This document shows positions 17,862 to 26,602 of a stretch of DNA of 64,000 nucleotides, piece by piece (within the stretch, counting starts at the first letter, position 1; each line of letters starts with the position of its first letter). The position numbers were made by a program, and so were the translations under genes. Under the pieces are notes generated by a model, which was not told where the DNA came from, ran no database searches, and saw nothing but the letters and a program-made list of their open reading frames with translations. The stretch is taken from assembly GCA_910583775.1 (NCBI GenBank), contig CAJTYD010000001.1, positions 62,001 to 126,000 on the forward strand. Direction: 5' to 3'. The DNA is from an uncultured Muribaculaceae bacterium. Its GTDB lineage: Bacteria; Bacteroidota; Bacteroidia; Bacteroidales; Muribaculaceae.

Positions 17862-18773
17862 TTATCTTCGGGAGCCACGTGGGCGGCGCTTGCCGGAGGA
17901 AGCCTTGTGGGAGGCGAGCGTCTTCTTTCTCACGGCTTTCTTCGAAGGCTCGGGCAGCTTGATTCCCGCGGCCCTCAGTTTCGAGGCCTCTATCGCCGAA
18001 TCCTTATAATTGTTTTTCGACGCCTGCTCGAAATATTTCAGCGAGCGCTGCAGGTCCTGCGGAAGTCCCTTTCCGTCGCGGAGCATCACTGCGAGCTGAT
18101 AAGCTCCCTCGTCGATGCCGCGCTCGGCGGCGCGCCAGTAGTTCTCGGCCGCTATTCGAAGGTCGGGCAAAACGCCCTTCCCTTCGGCAAACTGTCGCGC
18201 GATATTCACCATGGCAAGGGAATGCCCGTTCGAGGCCGCCTTGCGGAACCAATAGGCCGATTCCTGGAAATTCTGCTTCGTGCCGATGCCGTCGCGATAT
18301 AGCGTGCCTATGTCATACTGCGCCTCGGTGTTTCCCTTGGCGGCTGATTTGCCATACCATTCCCACGCCTTGCGCAGATCCTTGTCCACGCCCGTGCCGG
18401 TCTGATAGCAGATGGCGGTGAGTCGCATGGCCTCGCCGTCGCCCCGCTCCGCATCTTTAAGATATAAAGGGAAGTCAGCTCCCTTCACCATCTTCACGCG
18501 TCGCCAGGCCGAAACCGTGTCTGGTTCCACAGGCCCGTCGCTATGCATGATTATACCCTGCGAAAAACGAGTCTTGCCGGAGGCCGTGAGCTTGCCGTCA
18601 TGGTCTATACGGCCCTCCGCCTCGGCCTTGATCACGAAATCCGCCTTGTTCCATACCGACATGCTGTCGGGAAGTATCTCTCTCTGGCTCTGGGGCGCGG
18701 CGGCGCCCGTAAGAGCCGATGTCTGCGCAAGAGCTATTCCTGCTATGAGTAAACGATTGATTATTCTGCACAT
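17862..18773 (-). CDS. secreted Sel1-repeat protein
   Basis: Starting at the ATG at 18773 gives about 303 residues with a signal peptide (MCRIINRLLIAGIALAQTSA). At least four Sel1-type repeats follow from about residue 105, visible as AICYQTGTGVDKDLRKAWEW, GTLYRDGIGTKQNFQESAY, ARQFAEGKGVLPDLRIA and VMLRDGKGLPQDLQRS. The tail is very basic. Sel1 repeats form alpha solenoids for protein contacts. An in-frame start at 18848 is rejected because it would run through the terminator of the upstream DUF349 gene and bury the signal peptide. Confidence 0.85.
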   Translation of the reverse strand: MCRIINRLLIAGIALAQTSALTGAAAPQSQREILPDSMSVWNKADFVIKAEAEGRIDHDGKLTASGKTRFSQGIIMHSDGPVEPDTVSAWRRVKMVKGADFPLYLKDAERGDGEAMRLTAICYQTGTGVDKDLRKAWEWYGKSAAKGNTEAQYDIGTLYRDGIGTKQNFQESAYWFRKAASNGHSLAMVNIARQFAEGKGVLPDLRIAAENYWRAAERGIDEGAYQLAVMLRDGKGLPQDLQRSLKYFEQASKNNYKDSAIEASKLRAAGIKLPEPSKKAVRKKTLASHKASSGKRRPRGSRR

Positions 18774-18777
18774 ATAG

Positions 18778-18817
18778 GTTAAAAAAATACGGTTCCTCCG
18801 CAAAGCAACCGTATTTT
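18778..18817 (-). terminator. terminator after the DUF349 gene
   Basis: AAAATACGGTT (18784-18794) pairs with AACCGTATTTT (18807-18817); on the minus strand the stem is followed by a run of seven Ts. It lies 18-57 bp past the DUF349 stop and just before the Sel1 start. Confidence 0.85.
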
Positions 18818-18834
18818 CTGAAGTATTATATTGA

Positions 18835-20718
18835 TTACTGGGCGTCAAGAATGGCTATTTTCTCCTCGATCTGCCTCATGTCTTCTTTCAGACGGTTCAC
18901 CTTGTTTTCCATTTCGCGAAGCATCGAGTTTCCTGCCGACGACTTGACATTGAAGAATCCCATGTTGTTTTCTATGGTCTTGATCTCGTTGCGTCTTGCC
19001 TCGTAAGCCCTCACGAGCCGGTCGCGCTCCTTGCCGAGCTGTCGGCTGTCGCCCTTGAGCTCGCTCACGCGGTCCTGGAAACTGTTCATCCGCGCCTTGG
19101 TCTCCTTGGCCTCATAAGAGTTATAGAGCGTGTCGCAGATCTCTCGATAATCAGCATATACCTTGTCCTTCTGCTTGAAAGGCACGAATCCGATCTTCTG
19201 CCATTCTGCCTGCAGCTCCTTAACCTTTCCGATCACTTCGCGGCGGTCGCCGTCGAGCGGCAGCTCCTTGAGCTTGGCGATGACGGCGCGTTTGGCCTCT
19301 AAGTTGGCGTTCTCCTCCTGACGGCGTGCGGAACTCTGCTTCTTGCGCTCGTCGAAGAAATAGTTGCAGGCTGTCTGGAAACGCTGCCAGATGGCGTCGC
19401 TCTGCTTGCGGGGCACCGCGCCGATTTTCTTCCAGGCTGCCTGAAGCTTTACAACCTCTTCGGCTGCCTTATTGATGTCGCCGAGCTCCTTGAGCGCCTC
19501 GGCTTTCTCGCAAAGTTCAGTTTTCTGAGCTAAGTTGGAGGCGAACTCATCCTTTGTCTTCTGGAAATATGCTGTCTTACCCTCGAAGAATTCGTCGCAT
19601 GCCTTGCGGAAACGGGTGTAGAGCGCTGCGTTTGCCTTCTTTGAGGCGAAGCCGAATTCCTTCCAGCGCTTCTGGATGCCTATAACCTTGTCGGTGGCGT
19701 CGTTCCATGCGTGGAATGATTTGAGAGCCGACATGTCGATTGCCTCAACCTCCTCGCAGAGCGCGGTCTTGGCCTGCTCGTTCTCCAGCTCGCTGGCCTT
19801 GCGCTGCTCGAAATAATCCTGGTGGCGCCTGTTGATGACGGTCGAGGCCTCCTTGAACTCGTCCCATATTCCCTCGCGAAGGTCCTTTGCCACAGGGCCG
19901 ATGTTTCTCCACTCGTCGTGGAGCGTCTGAAGCTTGCGGAAAGCGGCCACGGGGTCGCTCATCGTCTCGAGCTTTTTAGCCTCCTCGATCAGCGAGCGTT
20001 TCGCCTCGAGATTCTTCTTGAAGTCGAGGTCACGAAGCTCCTTGTTCATTTTCAGATGGTCGTAAAACTTCTCCGAAGCAGCCTGAAACTCCTTCCAGGT
20101 CTCGGTCTCGGCCTGCGCCGGAATGTCCTTGATGGCCTTGAAGTCCTGCTGGAGCTGCTGGAAGTCGGAAAACTTGACGTTAACCGTGTCGATGTCCTCC
20201 GAGATTCTGCGGAGCTCTTCGAGAATGGCAAGCTTCTTCCCGAGATTTTCCTGACGGCGCGCCTCGTCGGCAGCCATATATTGCGCTCTTTTCTCCTTGA
20301 ATTCCGAATAGAGTTTCTTGAACTCGGCTTCGGCCTCGTCGGGAGCGGAGGAGAATGATTCGGGGGCGTTTCCGGCCTCCATATAAGCATTTACCTCCTC
20401 GAGTGTCTCTTTGTTTCTGATATTGAAAAAAGCCTGCTTGACAGTTGCCACTTCCTTGTGCGCCTCCATGTTTCCCGATTCGAGAATCTCCCTGAGGGCG
20501 CCAAGGAGCTCCTCTTTGCTCATGGCGAAATAATTAGGCTGGCGGGGCTCGTCGGCCTTGTCGGCAGCCTCGGCTATTTCAAGCGCGGGCGACTCGCCCT
20601 CGGCGCATACTGGGGTTTCCTCTTGCGAAACCCTTGTCTCTTCAGATACCGCTTCTTCCGGAGCGGGGGTCGGAACTACAGCTTCCTGTTCAGGAACTGC
20701 CTTTTCAAAATCGTTCAT
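18835..20718 (-). CDS. DUF349 domain-containing protein
   Basis: The 627-residue protein has an acidic, low-complexity N-terminus (about residues 1-60, rich in E, A and P) followed by tandem DUF349 units with recurring W-x-x-I/F-G motifs, for example LHDEWRNIGPV, IQKRWKEFGFA, LQAAWKKIGAV and LQAEWQKIGFV. A C-terminal coiled coil ends in the protein. DUF349 proteins are widespread in Bacteroidota; the function is unknown. It is predicted to be a long helical cytoplasmic protein. A terminator follows. Confidence 0.88.
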   Translation of the reverse strand: MNDFEKAVPEQEAVVPTPAPEEAVSEETRVSQEETPVCAEGESPALEIAEAADKADEPRQPNYFAMSKEELLGALREILESGNMEAHKEVATVKQAFFNIRNKETLEEVNAYMEAGNAPESFSSAPDEAEAEFKKLYSEFKEKRAQYMAADEARRQENLGKKLAILEELRRISEDIDTVNVKFSDFQQLQQDFKAIKDIPAQAETETWKEFQAASEKFYDHLKMNKELRDLDFKKNLEAKRSLIEEAKKLETMSDPVAAFRKLQTLHDEWRNIGPVAKDLREGIWDEFKEASTVINRRHQDYFEQRKASELENEQAKTALCEEVEAIDMSALKSFHAWNDATDKVIGIQKRWKEFGFASKKANAALYTRFRKACDEFFEGKTAYFQKTKDEFASNLAQKTELCEKAEALKELGDINKAAEEVVKLQAAWKKIGAVPRKQSDAIWQRFQTACNYFFDERKKQSSARRQEENANLEAKRAVIAKLKELPLDGDRREVIGKVKELQAEWQKIGFVPFKQKDKVYADYREICDTLYNSYEAKETKARMNSFQDRVSELKGDSRQLGKERDRLVRAYEARRNEIKTIENNMGFFNVKSSAGNSMLREMENKVNRLKEDMRQIEEKIAILDAQ

Positions 20719-20852
20719 AATAGTTGTATTAGGTGGCGCGTTGACGCGCGTTCGGAGTTATTTCGCACCTGCCGGCGAAATTCACGTCAAATATAAGGAT
20801 TTAATTTAAATCCCACAAAATTATATCGCAAAATTTGATTTTACATTCCGGC

Positions 20853-21662
20853 TTATTCCACCTTCATGCTTATTATTCTCACGTCCTGCTTCGGACGGTC
20901 GGCTCGGCCGGTCTCTACGTTCTGGATCTTCTCCACGGTGTCCATGCCGCTCAGCACCTCGCCGAAAACGGTATAGGCGCCGTCGAGATGGGGCGTTCCC
21001 CCTTTCTCCATATATGTCTTCTTGATATGGTCGGGCATCGGGGCATCGGGCACATTGGCCTCGGTCTCCTTGATCAGCTCCATTCTGCAGGCTTCAAGGG
21101 CCTCTTTGTCGCCTTTTTCCTGCAGCTCCTTGATCTTATCCCTATTCTTGATGCAAAGCTGCTTGAAGTATGCCTGGCGGAGGTCCATAAGCTGGCGGTA
21201 TGCCATTCCGTCGAGCTGCTGCTCGCCGAATTTACGGCCCGTCACGATGTAGAACTGCGAGCCGGAGCTCTTGCGTTCCGGGTTGAAGTCGTCGCCGGTG
21301 CGGGCCGCCGCCACTGCGCCGTATTTATGATAATGCTTCGGATACTGTATCTCGGCGGTAAGTTCGTAAGTCGGACCGCCCTCGCCGAGCATCGCCGTCG
21401 AATCGGCCTGCTTCGAGTCGGGATCGCCGGTCTGCACCATGAAGTCCTTGATCACCCGATGGAAGAGCACTCCGTCGTAATAGCCCTCCTTCACGAGCTT
21501 AAGGAAATTGTCGCGATGGATCGGCGTGTCGTCATAAAGCTTTATCTTTATATCTCCGAGCGTGGTCTTTATGTCTACTACCGGGCCGGCGGGCACGCTG
21601 TCCTGGGCTTTCATCGAACTCATGGCAAATAAAATCATTAACGTGAATAATATTCTTTTCAT
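20853..21662 (-). CDS. secreted cyclophilin-type peptidylprolyl isomerase
   Basis: The 269-residue protein begins with a signal peptide (MKRILFTLMILFAMSSMKAQ) and carries a cyclophilin fold that catalyses cis-trans proline isomerisation in the periplasm. The active-site stretch is GVLFHRVIKDFMVQTGDP, with later GSQFYIVTGR and YTVFGEVLSGMDTVEKI. An insertion of about 70 charged residues (around 155-215) separates the two halves of the fold. Such insertions are frequent in Bacteroidota cyclophilins. Confidence 0.93.
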   Translation of the reverse strand: MKRILFTLMILFAMSSMKAQDSVPAGPVVDIKTTLGDIKIKLYDDTPIHRDNFLKLVKEGYYDGVLFHRVIKDFMVQTGDPDSKQADSTAMLGEGGPTYELTAEIQYPKHYHKYGAVAAARTGDDFNPERKSSGSQFYIVTGRKFGEQQLDGMAYRQLMDLRQAYFKQLCIKNRDKIKELQEKGDKEALEACRMELIKETEANVPDAPMPDHIKKTYMEKGGTPHLDGAYTVFGEVLSGMDTVEKIQNVETGRADRPKQDVRIISMKVE

Positions 21663-21707
21663 CTCTTATTTTGTTAGAAGATTCCGAATCAAAGAGTAAC
21701 GCTATCC

Positions 21708-22085
21708 TTACATCGCGTCGTCGGCAGTGTAGATGCGCTTGTAGATTCTTCTGAAATTATCGTCCTTCTCGCGGAGCTCGTCGGCGCGTTCCTTATAGTC
21801 GGCGCCCCAGAGGGCCTCCAAGAGCGAACCGATATAGCGGCGGTCGCGGTCCTTCTCGATGGTGGCCTCCACCAGCGGCCCGATCCACTGCTCGTAGCGC
21901 TCCCTGTCGATGGCCGCCAAAAAGCGCGCCGTGCTCGCCAGAAACTGCCCCGTCATGTCGGAGCGTTTGAGTTTCAGCACCATGTCTCCCATCACGAGGC
22001 TGTCGGAACCGACATTGTCGACAATATACTCGTATATCGCCATTCCCTCCTCTATTGTATCTTTATTTGTTTCTTCTGTTTCCAT
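21708..22085 (-). CDS. conserved helical protein of unknown function
   Basis: I do not recognise this 125-residue protein. It is acidic at the N-terminus and predicted mostly helical, with motifs GPLVEATIEKDRDRRYIGSL and LWGADYKERADELREKDD. No signal or membrane segment is seen. It lies 45 bp upstream of the cyclophilin gene on the same strand, and codon use resembles the neighbours, so it is likely a real core gene. Confidence 0.6.
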   Translation of the reverse strand: METEETNKDTIEEGMAIYEYIVDNVGSDSLVMGDMVLKLKRSDMTGQFLASTARFLAAIDRERYEQWIGPLVEATIEKDRDRRYIGSLLEALWGADYKERADELREKDDNFRRIYKRIYTADDAM

Positions 22086-22224
22086 CTTTGCTTGATTTAT
22101 ATGAAAACCGCAATGCGGATTCCATAATAAAAATTACAACTGAGGGCAAATTTACGAATAAATTTTGTAATTTTGTCTCTTGATGCGGTCAAAAACCGCA
22201 ATTACAATGAAATTAGCATTGTCT

Positions 22225-22318
22225 CGATGTAGGGACGCACGGCTCGTGCGTCCGGTAAACTGAATCTGAAATAAAAGATTCCTGAAGGCGGACGCACGAG
22301 CCGTGCGTCCCTACATCG
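22225..22318. repeat. paired GGACGCACG palindromes in inverted orientation
   Basis: Two 30-bp copies (22225-22254 and 22289-22318) are perfect reverse complements of each other and each contains the self-complementary GCACGGCTCGTGC-type core. Together they can form a very stable hairpin with a 34-nt loop between two divergent genes. Related copies occur at 22982-23008, 28913-28939, 59921-59948 and 61614-61643. Confidence 0.85.
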
Positions 22319-22353
22319 CGAGGAAATGTCTTCTGATTTTAGCGTTATCTGAA

Positions 22354-22968
22354 ATGGGTAATTTCGTTATAGTTATCGGTCGCCAGTATGGCGGAGGAGG
22401 CAGAAAGTTAGGCAAGACTCTTGCCGCGAGATTCGGCGTGCCCTATTACGACAAGGAGCTGCTCGCCGAGGCTGCGAAGACCATGGGATATTCCGAAAAG
22501 ATCTTCGACCGCGCCGACGAGAAAAAGCCGTCCATCCTGCGCTCGCTGCTCTCGTTCAACTATGGCGCCACTTCGGCTCCATACAACACTTTCTCGCTCA
22601 CCAACGAGAATATCTACCGCCTGCAGAGCGACGTGATCCGCAGGATCTGCGAGAAATCGTCGTGCGTGATCGTGGGTCGTACCGCCGACTATATAATGAG
22701 GGAGCATCCCGGCCTGCTCAGCATCTTTGTCCACGCCCCCCTCGAAAAAAGGGTAGCGGGGATCATAGAGCGCGGCGAAGCCGGAGATGAGAATGAGGCC
22801 CGCGAACTGATCAACAGGAAGGATCACGACCGCGAGAGCTATTACAACTACTTCACCAACCGCCACTGGGGTCGCGCCTCCAACTACGACCTCACGGTCG
22901 ATTCCTCGAAGTTCTCGCTCTCCGAGATCGTCTCCCTGATCGAAGCCCATCTCAAGGCAAAACCGTAA
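22354..22968 (+). CDS. cytidylate kinase-like family protein
   Basis: From the ATG at 22354 the 204-residue protein begins MGNFVIVIGRQYGGGGRKLG, where the glycine-rich P-loop sits. This is the Bacteroidota cytidylate-kinase-like family (PF13189), related to but distinct from Cmk. Further landmarks are FGVPYYDKELLAEAAK, IVGRTADYIM and YYNYFTNRHWG. It probably phosphorylates a nucleotide or small molecule; the substrate is unproven. An upstream in-frame start would run into the palindrome, so it is rejected. rnpB follows 50 bp downstream. Confidence 0.88.
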   Translation: MGNFVIVIGRQYGGGGRKLGKTLAARFGVPYYDKELLAEAAKTMGYSEKIFDRADEKKPSILRSLLSFNYGATSAPYNTFSLTNENIYRLQSDVIRRICEKSSCVIVGRTADYIMREHPGLLSIFVHAPLEKRVAGIIERGEAGDENEARELINRKDHDRESYYNYFTNRHWGRASNYDLTVDSSKFSLSEIVSLIEAHLKAKP

Positions 22969-22981
22969 AAAACGGCTGCAC

Positions 22982-23008
22982 TGTAGGGACGCACGGCCCG
23001 TGCGTCCG
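22982..23008. repeat. GGACGCACG palindrome just upstream of rnpB
   Basis: This single copy, TGTAGGGACGCACGGCCCG followed by TGCGTCCG, lies 10 bp before the first paired base of the RNase P RNA. One core base differs from the 22225 copies (GGCCCG instead of GGCTCG), making the palindrome perfect here. Confidence 0.8.
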
Positions 23009-23018
23009 CAAAATAAAC

Positions 23019-23382
23019 ACGAGTGGCGTGGTCTGTCGCGGCATGGCATCGGCCATGACGAGGAAAGTCCGGGCAACACAGAGCATCACACATCCTAACG
23101 GGAAGCCGGGGGCGACCCCGGGGACAATGTGACAGAAAACAACCGCCCGTCGCCGCGCGACGTGGCAAGGGTGAAAAGGCGGGGTAAGAGCCCACCGCTC
23201 CGACGGAGACGCCGGAGGCCGCACATCCTGTGAGTTGCAATGCCAAATATACCGGCAGTAAAGGATTGCTCGTCCATTGCCGGGGGGTAGGCAGCTTCAG
23301 CCGCCGGGCAACCGGCCGGCGTAGATAAATGACAGACACCGGTGTCCACCGGCACATAACCCGGCTTACATCGCCACTCGTT
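23019..23382 (+). ncRNA. rnpB: RNase P RNA (class A)
   Basis: This is the catalytic RNA that trims the 5-prime leader of tRNA precursors. The ends pair (ACGAGTGGCG with CGCCACTCGT, helix P1). Conserved elements in order are GAGGAAAGTCCGGGC (CR-I), ACAGAAAACAACCGCC, GGCAAGGGTGAAAAGGCG, GGTAAGAGCCCACCGC, GATAAATGACAGACACC, and CATAACCCGGCTTACAT near the 3-prime end. Length of about 364 nt is normal. It is followed at once by a strong terminator. Confidence 0.95.
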
Positions 23383-23386
23383 TCCT

Positions 23387-23419
23387 AAACGGGACGGAGC
23401 TCCGCTCCTCCCGTTTTTT
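23387..23419 (+). terminator. terminator of rnpB
   Basis: AAACGGGA-C-GGAGC pairs with GCTCC-TCCCGTTT around a 3-nt loop and is followed by Ts. One bulged C interrupts the stem. Confidence 0.9.
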
Positions 23420-23639
23420 CTTTGCCCTCCGATCCTCCGAGCTCTCCGATCCATCCGCGACCCTCCTGTGCTAAAAACAAGCCGAAGGCGCCAATCCATA
23501 CAGAAGCCCATAAATTTGTTCTCCTGTACTCCTGTCTAAAAAAATATCCTCGTACTCCTGTCTAAAAAATTCGCGCGCCAGCCCAATTCAAAATTCAACA
23601 TTCAAAATTCAAAATTGTAATTTGCGTTGTTATAGAAGT
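23420..23639. repeat. interspersed repeat cluster upstream of brkB
   Basis: This gap holds two TACTCCTGTCTAAAAAA arms of the GACAGGAG hairpin family (about 23520-23570), the junction CGCGCGCCAGCCCAATTC, and an AT-rich run of AATTCAAAATTCAACATTC-type units up to about 23616. The same order of parts recurs near 29.0, 30.5, 58.8 and 59.8 kb. No ORF is credible here. Confidence 0.75.
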
Positions 23640-25025
23640 ATGAAATCTAAAAACGCCATATCAGCTTACTTCTCCCGCCTCTGGCTACGCATGCACGCCT
23701 TCGTGGCCTACTGCAGCGAAGGCGTATGGGCCGACCCCTCGAAGACTTTCAAGGTGCGATTGATAAAGACCATCAACCTCTCCGTCAATTCTTTCTTCGA
23801 CCGCGGCCTCCAGATCAAGTCGATGTCGCTGACCTATTCCACCGTCCTCGCTCTCGTCCCCGCGATCGCCCTGCTCGTGGCCATCGGCCGCGGATTCGGC
23901 CTTCAGGACTACCTGCAGAACGAGCTCTACTATTTCTTCCCCTCCCAGCACAAGGCCATATCCACGGCCCTTTCATTCGTAGACTCCTATCTCAGTCAGG
24001 CTTCGCAGGGTGTCTTTGTAGGCGTCGGAATCATCGTCCTCCTCTGGACCGTGATCTCACTGCTCTCATACATAGAAGATGCCTTCAATTCAATATGGGA
24101 CGTCAAGACAAGCCGGACAATCTATCAGAAAGTCACCGACTACATCGCCATCTGCATGATGGTGCCAATCCTTATGATATGCTCCTCCGGTCTCTCGATC
24201 TTCATGTCTACCACCATCCAGGACAACCTCAGCCTCCCCTTCCTCACTCCGCTCATCAACGTCATCCTCGAGATCTCGCCCCTCTTCCTCGCATGGCTCG
24301 CTTTCACCCTCTCCTTCTTCCTGATCCCCAACAAGAAGGTAAGCTTCCGCTATGCCGCCATCTCCGGGCTGCTCTGCGCCGTGGCCTTCCAGATCCTTCA
24401 GCTCCTCTTCGTCAACGGCCAGATCTACGTATCGAAATATAACGCTATCTACGGATCCTTCGCCTTCCTGCCGCTGCTGCTCATCTGGCTGCAGCTCTCG
24501 TGGATGCTCCTGCTATGCGGCTGCGTGCTCACTTACTCGCTGCAGAACGTCTTCACATTCAACTTCATGGGCGACATCCGCGGTGTCTCCGACAATATGT
24601 GGCACTCCGTGTCGCTCATCGTCATGACGATCGTGGTGAAAAGATTCCTAAAAAAAGAGAAGCCGCTCACGATGGTGGAGATAGCGTCGTCCTACAACCT
24701 GCCCATCCGCATGGTAGGCCGTGTGTCGGAAACCCTCGTCAACGCAGGGCTCGTTTACCGCGTCAAGATCCGCAACGGTGTCTACGGACTAACGCCGGCG
24801 CGGGAGGTGGAGGATTTCAACGTCGAGGAATTCTTCCGCATCTACGACGGCACCGGCGAGACGAAGATCATTCCCGACTTCGAGGAGATCTACGCCGATC
24901 TCCTCGACATCCTCAATCCCATCAGCGAGAAAGCCTACCTCAGTTTCTCGAGCCTGCTGCTCAGGGACCTTCCCATCCCCTCCCCCGGCCGCATCAAGGC
25001 CATCCTCCAGGCCAAATCAAACTAA
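23640..25025 (+). CDS. YihY/BrkB family membrane protein
   Basis: From the ATG at 23640 this is about 461 residues with an N-terminal cytoplasmic part, about six membrane helices (residues 60-310) and a C-terminal cytoplasmic domain of about 120 residues that looks like a winged helix (VEIASSYNLPIRMVGRVSE). Family motifs are SLTYSTVLALVPAIALLVA, NSIWDV and YGSFAFLPLLLIWLQLSW. Members were once called RNase BN, but this is not established. The stop codon overlaps that of the convergent GHMP gene by 4 bp. Confidence 0.9.
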   Translation: MKSKNAISAYFSRLWLRMHAFVAYCSEGVWADPSKTFKVRLIKTINLSVNSFFDRGLQIKSMSLTYSTVLALVPAIALLVAIGRGFGLQDYLQNELYYFFPSQHKAISTALSFVDSYLSQASQGVFVGVGIIVLLWTVISLLSYIEDAFNSIWDVKTSRTIYQKVTDYIAICMMVPILMICSSGLSIFMSTTIQDNLSLPFLTPLINVILEISPLFLAWLAFTLSFFLIPNKKVSFRYAAISGLLCAVAFQILQLLFVNGQIYVSKYNAIYGSFAFLPLLLIWLQLSWMLLLCGCVLTYSLQNVFTFNFMGDIRGVSDNMWHSVSLIVMTIVVKRFLKKEKPLTMVEIASSYNLPIRMVGRVSETLVNAGLVYRVKIRNGVYGLTPAREVEDFNVEEFFRIYDGTGETKIIPDFEEIYADLLDILNPISEKAYLSFSSLLLRDLPIPSPGRIKAILQAKSN

Positions 25026-26173
25026 CCCCGCCTCGCACGGATCGGTATGACGGAGCCGTCCTCCGGCACCTCCTCCATTACCAAGGCGAGATAACCGCCC
25101 CCTCCGGCCCCGACCATCTTCCAGGCAAGCGCCCTGTCGCGCCATTTGTCTATATGCTCCTTCACGCCCGGCTGCATCATCGCCGGAAACATCCTCACCT
25201 GCGCCTCGAACGACCGGCGGAACGCCGCGGCGAAAGCATCTAAATCGATTGCCATAATCGCATTCCAGCAGTCGTCGGCGGCCGAAGTCAGAGCCTTCAC
25301 CCTCTCGGGCGTGATCTCCTTCCCCTCCACCACAGAGCAGTCCGGCCTGCGCGGAAACATCGGGTAGAGACACACGTGCTTCTCAAGCCAGGAGAGAACT
25401 TTCTCATCCTTACACTGTTCGATTTTCGACGGCCAGTAATGCCCGTCATAATAATGACGCGTCAGCCCCGACATACAGATGCCTATGGCATCCTGCGCCC
25501 CAGAGACATGGCCCTGTTTCTCAGGATCGTTCTCAAAGCAGAACAGCAGACGCGCCAGCATCTCCTCGTCGCCGTCGGGCAATTCGTAAGGCCATATCTT
25601 CTTCGCGGCATTGCGCGTCGACGTCGACATTCCGCCGCGCTCCATAAACTCCACCGTCGGTTCGATGCTTACGGTCAGCGCCCAGCCCGCCCCGTGTTCC
25701 GAGACATACGGCTGGTCGATCCAGGTTCCCGCCAAGTCGATGCGATACGGCAAGCGGCATTTCGCCTCACTGCGCAGCGAAGTCGTCGAACGGGCCTTAA
25801 GCCCCTCGTCGGGGATCCGGTCGAGCTCGATGTATTCGATGCCGCGCTCCTCGCACATGCGCCGCTTCTCCTCGCTGCCGCCGTCGGAATTCACCACGAA
25901 CACGTCCGGCTTCACGCGATCCATTACCTCCAGGAAATCGAAAATCCCCGAGCCCGTGTTGATGAAAGCGTCCGTGACATAGCGGATAGCCTTCACCATA
26001 TAGAGGCGCTCCCGCTCCGAGTAGATCGTCTTACGGTGTTTCAGCTCCTCGATCGTCTTGTCGGAACCTATGCCCACGTAGAGGTCGCCGAACCTGGCGG
26101 CCGACTTGAAAAACGCCACGTGCCCCGAGTGAAGCATGTCGTAACATCCTGAAACAAAAACCTTTTTCGCCAT
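25022..26173 (-). CDS. cytidylyltransferase-like/GHMP kinase fusion protein
   Basis: The 383-residue protein fuses two domains. Residues 1-130 are a TagD/HldE-C type nucleotidyltransferase with CYDMLHSGHVAFFKSA and the ERERLYMVKAIRYV segment. Residues 140-383 look like a GHMP kinase: CRLPYRIDLAGTWIDQP opens the domain, GGMSTSTRNAAKK sits where the GLGSSS phosphate loop is expected, VSGAQDAIGICMSGLTRHYY follows, and KMVGAGGGGYLAL is motif 3. Such a pair could phosphorylate and then nucleotidyl-activate a sugar, as in heptose activation. The substrate is unknown. It is 0.4 kb from the end of the capsule locus but outside its transcript. Confidence 0.75.
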   Translation of the reverse strand: MAKKVFVSGCYDMLHSGHVAFFKSAARFGDLYVGIGSDKTIEELKHRKTIYSERERLYMVKAIRYVTDAFINTGSGIFDFLEVMDRVKPDVFVVNSDGGSEEKRRMCEERGIEYIELDRIPDEGLKARSTTSLRSEAKCRLPYRIDLAGTWIDQPYVSEHGAGWALTVSIEPTVEFMERGGMSTSTRNAAKKIWPYELPDGDEEMLARLLFCFENDPEKQGHVSGAQDAIGICMSGLTRHYYDGHYWPSKIEQCKDEKVLSWLEKHVCLYPMFPRRPDCSVVEGKEITPERVKALTSAADDCWNAIMAIDLDAFAAAFRRSFEAQVRMFPAMMQPGVKEHIDKWRDRALAWKMVGAGGGGYLALVMEEVPEDGSVIPIRARRG

Positions 26174-26602
26174 TCTCCCGATATATTGATAAAATTCGAA
26201 CAGTGTTGATTTGACTTTAATTCTGATGATTTACAAAATTACACCATTTTCCCCACAATCTCAAATTAAATCTCCCGCAGAGCCCCTGGCCGCGCTATCG
26301 GGGTTATCGGAGTTATCGGAGTCCTCAGAGTTCTCCGATTCGCTCGTAAGCCAGGGCAATCGGAGCTGTCAGAGCAGGCAGGTTCCTCGAAAAGCGCCGG
26401 AGGCGCGATGTTTTTACACCCCCCGGTGTAAGCCGGGGGACGGAAGTGTCCTCCTCCCCCGTGTTTCGAGCCGCAGGCGAGAAATCTCTTGGCGCCAGAC
26501 CGATTGCTAATTGCTAATTACGCATTGCTAATTGCACCGAAGGCCGCCTCCCCTTGCGGGAAAGCAGCCTTCGGTAATGCAATATATGAATATAAATTTC
26601 TT
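26174..26602. other. intergenic region with low-complexity repeats
   Basis: This 429-bp gap contains short TATCGGAGT-type tandem units at about 26300-26330, a CCCCCCGGTGTAAGCCGGGGG hairpin near 26425, an ATTGCTAATTGC repeat at about 26505-26540, and an inverted pair ACCGAAGG/CCTTCGGT at about 26537-26575. I see no credible gene. The last hairpin may end the capsule transcript, though no T-run follows it. Confidence 0.5.

Noticed and set aside
22408..23511. minus-strand ORFs across the kinase gene and rnpB
   Set aside because: They run antisense through a clear protein gene and a structured RNA and have no family match.
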